NCBI GenBank assembly: GCA_021775515.1
Contig: JAJFHR010000087.1
Location: 1 to 7,665, forward strand
DNA: 7,665 nucleotides
Direction: 5' to 3'
DNA from: Hyphomicrobiales bacterium
GTDB lineage: Bacteria > Pseudomonadota > Alphaproteobacteria > Rhizobiales > JAJFHR01
The translations under genes were made by a program, and so were the position numbers. This document shows positions 1 to 5,578 of the stretch, piece after piece. The notes under the pieces are model-generated. The model did not search any database, had not been told where the DNA came from, and worked only from the letters and a program-made list of their open reading frames with translations. Position 1 is the stretch's first letter; the number at the start of each line of letters is the position of its first letter.

Positions 1-1343
1 AAAAATCCGACAACGTCCGTTACGGTAGTAACAAATACGCTTGAGGCAATTGCCGGATCAATATCAAATCTATCAAGCGCGATGGGGATCACAATGCCCG
101 ATAGGCCGGCAACTATCATGTTGACGGTCATGGCGACGGCAATCACCAATCCTAGAATCGTATTGTTGAACCAGAAATATGCGACAATTCCCATAATAAG
201 CGCAAAAATACACCCGTTTGCCAAACCTACCAGGATTTCACGGGTTACAACACGGGCTGTATTCACCGGCATTAGATCGCGGGTGGCAATTGAACGCACA
301 GCAACGGTCATGGTTTGAGTAGCCGCATTTCCTCCCATCGAGGCAACGATCGGCATAAGCACCGCCAACGCAACCAATTGTTCGATGGTCGCATCAAACA
401 GGCTGATTACCAGTGAGGCCAAGATAGCGGTCATAAGATTAATCAATAACCAGGTAAACCGCCCGGATACCGTGCTGATGACCGAATCCGTAAGAGATTC
501 ATCGCCAACACCGCCCAATCGGTGAATATCTTCACTCGCCTCTTCATGGATCACATCAACAATATCATCAATGGTGACCACACCGACAAGGCGTCCGAAT
601 TCATCGGCAACAGCAGCGGATACTAGATTGTAACGTTCAAAGATATGCGCAACCTCTTCCTGATCCTGATCGACAGGAATAACAATCTGGTCCGCATCCA
701 TAATATCGCGGATCGAAATATCCCGTTGAGCCCGCAAAATTCGGTTTAGGGGTATGGCCCCCAAGAGATGATGGGCTGGATCGACCACGAAAATTTCAAA
801 AAAATTGTCGGGTAGCTCTGCTGATTGACGCAGAAAGTCAATTGTCTGACCGACAGACCAAAATGCCGGAACGGCGATGAGGTCGCTCTGCATAAGGCGG
901 CCGGCACTATCTTCGGGATAATCAAGCGAGCGGCGCAGAGAGACACGTTCAGCCTCTGGCAACCGGGACAAAATTTCGCTCTGCTCACCTTCATCAAGAT
1001 CTTCGAGCAGATAAACTGCATCATCCAAATCAAGTTCCTGGACTGCTTCAGCAACAACTTCAGCCGGCAATATATCCAAAACATCATCACGAACGGCCTC
1101 ATCAAGTTCAGAAAGCGCGCTGAAGTTGAGATCATCTCCCAGTATCGAAATGAATTCACGCCGCACATCAGGCTTGAGCAGTTCAATAAGATCAGCGAGA
1201 TCGGCTTCATGCAGCTCCGCAACCAGGACATTGAGCCGTGATTGATCATCTGTGTCCACAGCCTCGACAACCGCATGGACAAATTCTGACACAATTGTGC
1301 CTTCTTCGTCCCGGAACGTGATAATAGGAGTTTCCTCGGCCAT
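1..1343 (-). CDS. mgtE: Magnesium transporter MgtE (C-terminus cut by window edge)
   Basis: Inner-membrane Mg2+ channel/transporter with cytosolic Mg2+-sensing domains. I translated the minus strand from ATG at 1343 and read 447 codons without a stop to the window edge. An acidic MgtE_N helical domain covers residues ~30-135. The segment YPEDSAGRLM (~142-151) leads into a pair of CBS domains (~150-265). The connecting helix reads DIVDVIHEEASEDIHRLGGV. Transmembrane segments follow from ~295, with the family signature MPIVASMGGNAATQT (~330-344) and the last visible helix ending FVTTVTDVVGF. The Asp in that TVTD motif matches the conserved pore aspartate of the family. Family proteins normally end about 10-20 residues later, so only the tail is missing. 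A GAGGT ribosome-binding-like sequence lies about 10 bases before the ATG. It is divergent from the exported-protein gene. The family identification is secure. Confidence 0.95.
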   Translation of the reverse strand, partial: MAEETPIITFRDEEGTIVSEFVHAVVEAVDTDDQSRLNVLVAELHEADLADLIELLKPDVRREFISILGDDLNFSALSELDEAVRDDVLDILPAEVVAEAVQELDLDDAVYLLEDLDEGEQSEILSRLPEAERVSLRRSLDYPEDSAGRLMQSDLIAVPAFWSVGQTIDFLRQSAELPDNFFEIFVVDPAHHLLGAIPLNRILRAQRDISIRDIMDADQIVIPVDQDQEEVAHIFERYNLVSAAVADEFGRLVGVVTIDDIVDVIHEEASEDIHRLGGVGDESLTDSVISTVSGRFTWLLINLMTAILASLVISLFDATIEQLVALAVLMPIVASMGGNAATQTMTVAVRSIATRDLMPVNTARVVTREILVGLANGCIFALIMGIVAYFWFNNTILGLVIAVAMTVNMIVAGLSGIVIPIALDRFDIDPAIASSVFVTTVTDVVGF

Positions 1344-1647
1344 CGGTACCCGACCTCAATTTAGAGATTTTGTATTATTTCATGTAACATAGAGCTTGGG
1401 GCAAGAAATAAGTTTGATGCAGTAGTCCCCAGGGATAAGGCCATGGCGGCAAACTGGTTTTTAATCCAGGGATAAATCTGGTTAAATGTGCATCGGCAAA
1501 AAATCGTCGTCACAAACTCGCCAGAATTTTTTTTAAGAGATATAAAGCACCTGCATTTGCATTTGAAAATTTTGAATTTGATCTTATTGATTATCTGTTA
1601 GTGCTCTGCCAAAAAGGTAGGGGATGAAACAAAGAGGAAGAAAAACT
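1344..1647. other. Divergent AT-rich spacer between mgtE and the exported-protein gene
   Basis: No coding sequence is convincing here. The spacer must hold promoters for both divergent genes. It contains a 10-bp direct repeat (CCAGGGATAA at 1429-1438 and 1466-1475). The second copy sits in an imperfect inverted-repeat context between two CTGGTT elements (1454-1459 and 1478-1483). The half nearer the plus-strand gene (1525-1600) is very AT-rich, with several TTGAAA/TTGAAT/TTGATC-like hexamers, but no single -35/-10 pair stands out. I could not recognise a magnesium riboswitch (M-box/ykoK or mgtA-type) in the mgtE leader. Confidence 0.5.
1429..1475. repeat. 10-bp direct repeat upstream of mgtE
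   Basis: CCAGGGATAA occurs at 1429-1438 and again at 1466-1475, 37 bp apart start to start. It lies about 90-130 bp upstream of the mgtE start codon. It could be a pair of regulator sites or chance; the spacing is not a whole number of helical turns. Confidence 0.35.
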
Positions 1648-2022
1648 ATGAAATTCAGCGCCCGCTCTTTTAAGATTCTACTTGCAACATTTGCTCTAAC
1701 AGGCGCTGCCGCAACATCTGTTTCAGCTCAACAATACGAATTTTTATCACCGCCAAACCCAGATACCAATCGTCTGTATCGGGTTAACATTAAAACTGGT
1801 GAGATGGGTGTGTGTTGGTATGGCCGGGATAAATATATCGGCTTTACCGATTGTCGAACCGTTGGCGAAGGAGCTGGTCCGCAAAAGCCTGGCCGGTACA
1901 AATTGTTTGCCACCAAATTTGAATCGGAAAAAGGGGTATTCCGCGTCAATACAAACACAGGTGAAATGAGCTTGTGCTGGGTGCGCAAGGGCGAGTTGAT
2001 ATGCACCAAACCTGCACGTTAG
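1648..2022 (+). CDS. Small exported protein with two Cys-containing 28-residue repeats, function unknown
   Basis: I do not recognise a named family. From ATG at 1648 the product has 124 residues. A signal peptide is clear: basic start (KFSARSFK), hydrophobic core ILLATFALTGAAA, and likely cleavage at SVSA|QQ (after residue 27). The mature ~97 residues consist of two units of equal length: Y30 to W57 and Y84 to W111. Each contains a near-identical core, RVNIKTGEMGVCW in the first and RVNTNTGEMSLCW in the second. Each has one cysteine in the core (C56, C110) and a second nine to thirteen residues later (C69, C119), suggesting a disulphide per unit in the periplasm. The alternative ATG at 1624 adds eight residues. 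I prefer 1648 because AGAGGA lies nine bases before it and the shorter form gives a cleaner signal peptide. The gene is monocistronic and divergent from mgtE. Confidence 0.75.
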   Translation: MKFSARSFKILLATFALTGAAATSVSAQQYEFLSPPNPDTNRLYRVNIKTGEMGVCWYGRDKYIGFTDCRTVGEGAGPQKPGRYKLFATKFESEKGVFRVNTNTGEMSLCWVRKGELICTKPAR

Positions 2023-2348
2023 ATACCCATCACCATTCCGGCGTGTGATCTAAAATTAACTGATCCAAAAATTAAATCAGGCGTGAAGTCCCGCGCCGGA
2101 GTTGCCAGTGTGCCTACTCACAGTTTTTGCATCTGCCAATTCCGCGTATTCCACTCTCCCTGCCGGTACAATACCAACACTTCCAAGCCTGAAAACAAAG
2201 ACCAGCCTACCAAAGGGCCTCACCTATCATGTTGTTTCCGCTCGATATATATTCGTGAAACTGAAAAATTGATCAAACCCGGTAACAGACATGTCCGGTT
2301 TAAGATGGTTTCTGGTGGAATTTTCAAGCGGCATGTTAGGGTAACACG
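2023..2348. other. Spacer with no supported gene, upstream of the TfoX-like gene
   Basis: The 326 bases between the exported-protein gene and the TfoX-like gene hold no reading frame I can support. A 110-codon GTG-started frame at 2083-2415 has atypical composition and runs into the TfoX-like gene in another frame. Visible structure is limited. There is an imperfect direct repeat (GATC followed by a TAAAATTAA/CAAAAATTAA element) around 2047-2078. There is also an 8-bp palindrome GACATGTC at 2288-2295, flanked by CCGG-containing arms (2278-2299), about 55 bp before the TfoX-like start. No clear promoter pair was found. Confidence 0.45.
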
Positions 2349-2687
2349 ATGGCAGAACCACATTTATCAAAGCTTCAATCGATCATTGAGCAATCGAGTG
2401 CTCAGTGCAACTTGATGAAAGCCGTGTCTTGCAAACATTTTTTCGGTGGTGCCGCCGCCTACATTGACGACCAAATTTTCATGTCCCTGTCACCGGTTGG
2501 CCTTGCGTTGAAGCTGCCGGAGGCTGACTGCACGAAACTTTTTGAAAAGGGAGGCACTGACCTGCGATATTTCCCAAAATCTCCAGTCAAAAAAGGCTAC
2601 GTCGTGTTGCCTTCATGCCTCATTGAAGACAGCAATGTTTTGATCGACTGGATCTTACGCAGCATGAAATATGTGAAAAACAATTGA
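2349..2687 (+). CDS. TfoX/Sxy N-terminal-domain protein (stand-alone)
   Basis: The 112-residue product matches the TfoX N-terminal domain fold. It has KAVSCKHFFGGAAAYIDDQI (residues ~24-43), where the FFGG turn corresponds to the family's MFGG motif. This is followed by an FMSLSPVGLALKLPE strand pair (44-58), a YFP..PVKKGYVVLP segment (74-88) and a closing helix, DWILRSMKYVK. In gamma-proteobacteria full-length TfoX/Sxy is a CRP-dependent competence activator with an additional C-terminal domain. That domain is absent here, as in many short alphaproteobacterial members whose role is unknown. It should therefore not be read as a competence regulator. ATG 2349 is preceded by AGGG at about 8 bases. 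The domain assignment is by motif recognition and fairly firm; the function is open. Confidence 0.75.
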   Translation: MAEPHLSKLQSIIEQSSAQCNLMKAVSCKHFFGGAAAYIDDQIFMSLSPVGLALKLPEADCTKLFEKGGTDLRYFPKSPVKKGYVVLPSCLIEDSNVLIDWILRSMKYVKNN

Positions 2688-2702
2688 ACCAACCTCAATT
2701 GT
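2680..2702. terminator. Inverted repeat overlapping the TfoX-like stop codon
   Basis: A perfect 8-bp inverted repeat, ACAATTGA (2680-2687) and TCAATTGT (2695-2702) with a 7-base loop. The left arm contains the TGA stop. The stem is AT-rich. Read on the minus strand it is followed by a run of five T residues (2675-2680 complement), so it resembles a weak terminator for minus-strand transcription coming from the tRNA side. On the plus strand no T-tract follows. Confidence 0.35.
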
Positions 2703-2884
2703 CACAACCCTTGTGCCACCGCATTCTTTGACATCTGAACTAATCACGTCTGTAAACTTAGCCCATAGGCACTCGAAGGCAATCGCCTCAACCTTTGATG
2801 ATGCATAACATGCACAAACGGTGAATTTGTAACCTGAAAACCTGGCGTTGCAATTCACGTTTCGCCAGAGTTAAATTTTCTCAA

Positions 2885-2909
2885 AAAAAACAAAGGCTTA
2901 ATTTGAAAA
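2885..2909 (-). terminator. Possible weak terminator after tRNA-Leu
   Basis: On the minus strand, just past the tRNA 3' end, a short CAAA...TTTG stem is followed by eight consecutive T residues (A-run at 2883-2890 on the plus strand). The stem is too short to be convincing on its own; the T-run is the main evidence. Confidence 0.3.
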
Positions 2910-2911
2910 AT

Positions 2912-2998
2912 TGGTGCGGTCGAGAAGACTCGAACTTCCACGGGTTTTACCCCACAGCGACCTCAACGCTGCGCGTCTACCAGTTCCGCCACGACCGC
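2912..2998 (-). tRNA. tRNA-Leu(GAG)
   Basis: The minus strand folds into a class II tRNA of 87 nt including an encoded CCA (2912-2914). The acceptor stem is GCGGTCG/CGACCGC with discriminator A. The D arm carries the usual GG in its loop (CTGGTAGA). The anticodon stem CAGCG/CGCTG encloses loop TTGAGGT with anticodon GAG (complement at 2962-2964), reading CUC/CUU leucine codons. A long variable arm (GGGG TAAA ACCC region) is typical of tRNA-Leu. The T arm has GGAAG/CTTCT around TTCGAGT. The gene lies 83 bases downstream of the FliN-like gene on the same strand. It also has its own promoter-like hexamers. Confidence 0.95.
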
Positions 2999-3017
2999 AC
3001 TGTCTGGTGAAGCGTCG

Positions 3018-3045
3018 GTGTAACAAATCGCGGGCTCAAGAACAA
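3018..3045 (-). promoter_or_regulatory. Candidate promoter of tRNA-Leu
   Basis: On the minus strand, TTGTTC (complement of 3040-3045) and TTACAC (complement of 3018-3023) are separated by 16 bases. The -10-like element ends about 20 bases before the mature tRNA 5' end, which would leave a short 5' leader. The match to consensus is only moderate. Confidence 0.4.
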
Positions 3046-3047
3046 GC

Positions 3048-3063
3048 ACTCATAGCCATGAGT
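3048..3063. repeat. Perfect 6-bp hairpin between the FliN-like gene and the tRNA promoter
   Basis: ACTCAT (3048-3053) and ATGAGT (3058-3063) form a perfect inverted repeat with a 4-base loop. On the minus strand it comes after a long T-rich tract (complement of 3064-3081) that directly follows the FliN-like stop codon. The order (T-run first, hairpin second) is wrong for an intrinsic terminator of the FliN-like gene. It may be an operator or processing hairpin, or chance. Confidence 0.35.
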
Positions 3064-3081
3064 AGAAAAAAAACAAAAAAA

Positions 3082-3324
3082 TCAGAGATTGTTTTCTTCG
3101 GACATGAGTGTTTTAGCTATAGTAATGGAGATACGCTCGCCGTCAACGTTCACTTTTCCATGGGCAACCGGTATGTTATTGGCCAATATGCTGACCTGTT
3201 CATTCTCCAGAGTCTGGAGTTCGATGACCGCGCCGCGCCCCATACGCAACAGTTGATGAACCGGCATAACCGAATTACCAAGGACGACTGAAATTTCTAC
3301 TTCTACTGAACCAACTGCGTTCAC
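3082..3324 (-). CDS. Short FliN/SpoA-domain protein (orphan flagellar-switch-like)
   Basis: The 80-residue product is essentially one SpoA (FliM/FliN C-terminal) domain. It reads VEVEISVVLGNSVMPVHQLL (residues 7-26), then RMGRGAVIEL (27-36), then a strand carrying ANNIPVAHGKVNV (48-60) and a final DGERISITI. This follows the canonical FliN pattern: a Gly-containing strand, a (P)LxxLLxLGxGxVIEL segment, and NxxxxAxGEV. SpoA domains form the flagellar C-ring and the sorting platform of type III secretion. No other flagellar gene is visible, so a flagellar role is not shown. Start choice: GTG at 3324 has GGAG seven bases upstream; the in-frame GTG at 3351 has GGAG touching the codon and is unlikely. 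Length is short for FliN, which normally has an extra N-terminal region. The gene is divergent from lipB and upstream of tRNA-Leu. Confidence 0.75.
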   Translation of the reverse strand: MNAVGSVEVEISVVLGNSVMPVHQLLRMGRGAVIELQTLENEQVSILANNIPVAHGKVNVDGERISITIAKTLMSEENNL

Positions 3325-3435
3325 AAAATCACTCCAACCAACTGATAACACTCCAAAGACATGTACATATAAAGGGTGTTATGCGACTCAAATCGACACC
3401 TTGGAATAACAGAGTCCCACAAATAGGGTTACCGC

Positions 3436-4152
3436 ATGGTTAAACTTCGACATCAAACTCTGGGGAATGGGCAAATTCGGCCTATAGAACGGGCGGTAGA
3501 ATGTCTAAAATCAGCGGCACCGGTGGACTATGATACGGCGACCGCAAAAATGGAACAGCGGGTTGCGGAAATAGCCCAAAAAACAGCACCGGAGATGATC
3601 TGGCTACTTGAACATCCCCCCCTGTATACGGCAGGAACGAGCGCTAATTTTGCCGACCTTCTCGCACCGGACCGTTTTCCCGTACATAAAACCGGCCGCG
3701 GCGGCCAGTTTACCTATCACGGTCCTGGGCAACGCATCGCCTATGTGATGCTTGATTTGAAATTGAGAACGCCCGATGTGCGCAAGTTTGTCGCCCAACT
3801 CGAAGAGGTTCTCATCCGCACCCTTGCAGTATTTGATGTAACAGGCGAACGCCGCGAAGACCGCGTCGGTGTCTGGGTAAGACGCCCGGACAAGGCGGAA
3901 GGTGCCGAGGACAAAATCGCGGCCCTGGGCATCAGATTGCGCAAATGGGTGACTTTCCATGGTCTTAGCTTAAACGTGAACCCGGACCTGGAACATTTCA
4001 GCGGCATTGTCCCCTGTGGCGTTGCCAATCACGGTGTCACCAGCCTCAAGGACCTCGGGATGGACGTTGGTATATCCGAAGTCGATGCGGTTTTACTTGG
4101 TGAATTTGAAAATGTTTTCGGCGCGAAACTGATTGATCCGCCAGTTAGCTGA
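3436..4152 (+). CDS. lipB: Octanoyl-[acyl-carrier-protein]:protein N-octanoyltransferase LipB
   Basis: Transfers octanoate from acyl carrier protein to the lipoyl-domain lysine of 2-oxoacid dehydrogenase E2 subunits and GcvH, before LipA inserts sulphur; cytosolic. The 238-residue length is normal. Visible family motifs in order: WLLEHPPLYTAGTSA (56-70), KTGRGGQFTYHGPGQ (85-99, the signature pattern), KIAALGIRLRKWVTFHGLSLN (160-180) and FSGIVPCG (188-195). The catalytic Cys/Lys pair of the family corresponds to C194 and K160, both present, so the enzyme should be active. ATG 3436 has AGGG about eight bases upstream. It is divergent from the FliN-like gene (about 110 bp between starts) and convergent with the CFA genes. 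lipA is not in the window, so lipoate genes are not clustered here. Confidence 0.95.
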   Translation: MVKLRHQTLGNGQIRPIERAVECLKSAAPVDYDTATAKMEQRVAEIAQKTAPEMIWLLEHPPLYTAGTSANFADLLAPDRFPVHKTGRGGQFTYHGPGQRIAYVMLDLKLRTPDVRKFVAQLEEVLIRTLAVFDVTGERREDRVGVWVRRPDKAEGAEDKIAALGIRLRKWVTFHGLSLNVNPDLEHFSGIVPCGVANHGVTSLKDLGMDVGISEVDAVLLGEFENVFGAKLIDPPVS

Positions 4153-4163
4153 CGTCAAATTGC

Positions 4164-4197
4164 AACCGGAAACCATATGGACACGGTGTCCGGTTTT
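4164..4197 (+). terminator. Rho-independent terminator of lipB
   Basis: AACCGGA (4164-4170) pairs with TCCGGTT (4189-4195). Past an A/G mismatch the stem may continue with ACC (4172-4174) and GGT (4185-4187), leaving a 10-base loop. The downstream arm runs into four T residues (4194-4197). It begins 12 bases after the lipB stop, in the 83-base convergent gap. Read on the minus strand the following sequence is only moderately T-rich, so termination of the CFA operon here is less certain. Confidence 0.65.
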
Positions 4198-4235
4198 ATG
4201 TGAGGAGCTTCAAGGCTTCAAATCCCGGCGGGTAA

Positions 4236-5528
4236 TTACAAAACCTTTTCAGCAATTTCCTTTGGCAGGTTTTTCGGCAAGGACCGGGCCAGCTTTTTAT
4301 TCCAGCTTTTTTCCCGTTTCATCAAATCCCGCTCGGCGTCCAGCATGTAGTCGCGCGAGATCGGCACAGCATCGCGCGTTGGCGAAACCAGCGTCGAAAA
4401 CACCATGTGAGACCCATGACGCATGGCGAATTCACCCATAATGAGCCATAGCTCCCACATGCGGCAAAACCGTTCATCAAGAATTTCAGCAATTTCAGCC
4501 CGGTTATTTTCAAATCTCTCCTGCCAGGCCAACATTGTTGGCACATAGTGTTGGCGCAGAAATTCTATATCGGCCACCCAAAGGTGCTGGCGCTCGGTAG
4601 CACTCAGGATTTCCGACATCGCCGGATAATAAAGGCCCGGAGCAATATATTTGCGCAGGAACGGCCCGGTGGTCCCTGGTGGTATCATGCGCGCACCACA
4701 GTGAACAATGCCGAAGCCTTCCGGTTTTAACAGCCTGAAGATCGCACCGAAATATTCGTCATACCGATAAGCACCCACGTGTTCGAGCATTTCAATGGAA
4801 ACCACACGGTCAAACTTACCACCCATTTTGCGGTAATCCATCAATTCGAACTTCACCCGATCACCCACGCCCAAAACATCAGCGCGCGCCTGAGCCAGTT
4901 TTTGTTGTTCCTTTGATAAGGTAAGGCCGGTAATTTCAACATTGGCAACTTGTGAGAGATAAAGCGACAACCCGCCCCATCCGCAACCGATCTCAACAAT
5001 TTTCATGCCGTCTTCAAGCTTGAGTTTGGCGGCAATCGCACGGACGGCATTGCGCTGGGCCTGCTCAAAGGTTTCATTGCCTTCCTTGTAGTAGGCCATG
5101 GAATATTGCATGTCATCATCGAGGAATAGCTGGTAGAGCTTGTTGGACAAATCATAATGGTGCGCCACATGTTCCGGCGCGCGCGACAATGAGTTATTAT
5201 GTTGAAAACGCCGCAATTTCATCCACACCTTGCGGATAATCTTCTGGATCGGATCCTTGGCCAACCCAATGCGGTTGACGGAAAACAGCATTAGAAATTC
5301 GCGCAAATCGCAATTTTCCAGAGTCATCGTGCCGTCCATATAGGCAACAGGTGCATGCAGTTCCGGGTTGATGGCAAATTTCCAGTGCAAGGATGGATCA
5401 TGCAAACGCAAGGTGATGTCGGGACCTTCCTCAACCCCTCCGAATACATGCAGTTTCCCGGTCGCATCATAGAGTTGCAGCCGGCCTTTGCGGACGAACC
5501 CGCGTAAGAATCTCGATAACAAAAACAT
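4236..5528 (-). CDS. CFA-family SAM-dependent fatty-acid methyltransferase, second paralogue
   Basis: Belongs to the cyclopropane-fatty-acid synthase family, which uses SAM to modify double bonds of membrane phospholipid acyl chains. 430 residues. The N-terminal lipid-associated domain (~1-105) contains NPELHAPVAYMDGTMTLE. Next come HHYDLSNKLYQLFLDDDMQY (123-142), the SAM motif VEIGCGWGGLSLY (178-190), the acidic EMLEHVG motif (E249), H276, and KYIAPG. Compared from memory with E. coli Cfa, two active-site positions differ. The QYSC cysteine is Met144 (QYSMAYY), and the Ile two residues after the conserved His is Gly278 (VHCGA). The general acid/base-type Glu and His and the Tyr in QHYVPTM are kept. 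The enzyme is therefore probably active, but possibly with a different product such as a methylated rather than cyclopropane chain (inference). It lies 50 bases downstream of the first paralogue in the same orientation; co-transcription is likely. Confidence 0.88.
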   Translation of the reverse strand: MFLLSRFLRGFVRKGRLQLYDATGKLHVFGGVEEGPDITLRLHDPSLHWKFAINPELHAPVAYMDGTMTLENCDLREFLMLFSVNRIGLAKDPIQKIIRKVWMKLRRFQHNNSLSRAPEHVAHHYDLSNKLYQLFLDDDMQYSMAYYKEGNETFEQAQRNAVRAIAAKLKLEDGMKIVEIGCGWGGLSLYLSQVANVEITGLTLSKEQQKLAQARADVLGVGDRVKFELMDYRKMGGKFDRVVSIEMLEHVGAYRYDEYFGAIFRLLKPEGFGIVHCGARMIPPGTTGPFLRKYIAPGLYYPAMSEILSATERQHLWVADIEFLRQHYVPTMLAWQERFENNRAEIAEILDERFCRMWELWLIMGEFAMRHGSHMVFSTLVSPTRDAVPISRDYMLDAERDLMKREKSWNKKLARSLPKNLPKEIAEKVL

Positions 5529-5552
5529 AAATTTAACGTCCCGTATCCCGAA

Positions 5553-5568
5553 TGCGCTGATGAGCGCA
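5553..5568. promoter_or_regulatory. Intercistronic hairpin between the two CFA genes
   Basis: TGCGCT (5553-5558) and AGCGCA (5563-5568) form a perfect GC-rich 6-bp stem with a 4-base loop. It lies 10 bases after the stop of the first CFA gene and 24 bases before the ATG of the second. No T-run follows on the minus strand, so it is not a standard terminator. It may stabilise or process the bicistronic message and set unequal expression. Confidence 0.45.
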
Positions 5569-5578
5569 GATTATGGTG

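Noticed and set aside
825..1241. Open plus-strand frame of 138 codons (and a minus-strand frame at 746-1294) inside mgtE
   Set aside because: Both lie in other frames of the well-supported MgtE coding sequence and show no family motif.
1344..1500. Magnesium riboswitch in the mgtE leader
   Set aside because: The sequence shows no recognisable M-box or mgtA-type conserved elements, and I could not run a covariance search.
2083..2415. 110-codon GTG-started plus-strand frame
   Set aside because: It has an unusual Cys/Arg/His-rich composition, lacks a ribosome-binding site, shows no recognisable motif, and overlaps the TfoX-like gene in another frame.
2655..2858. 67-codon minus-strand frame downstream of tRNA-Leu
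   Set aside because: It overlaps the end of the TfoX-like gene, has no recognisable motif, and lacks a convincing ribosome-binding site.
2912..2998. tRNA-Leu as an integration site of a mobile element
   Set aside because: I found no integrase gene, and no duplicated tRNA 3' end elsewhere in the window.
2911..3291. 126-codon plus-strand frame
   Set aside because: It crosses the tRNA-Leu gene and the SpoA gene in antisense; its openness is explained by those genes.
4236..5528. Second CFA gene as a decayed pseudogene
   Set aside because: The frame is intact over 430 codons with SAM-binding motif, conserved Glu, His and Tyr, so substitution looks like divergence rather than decay.
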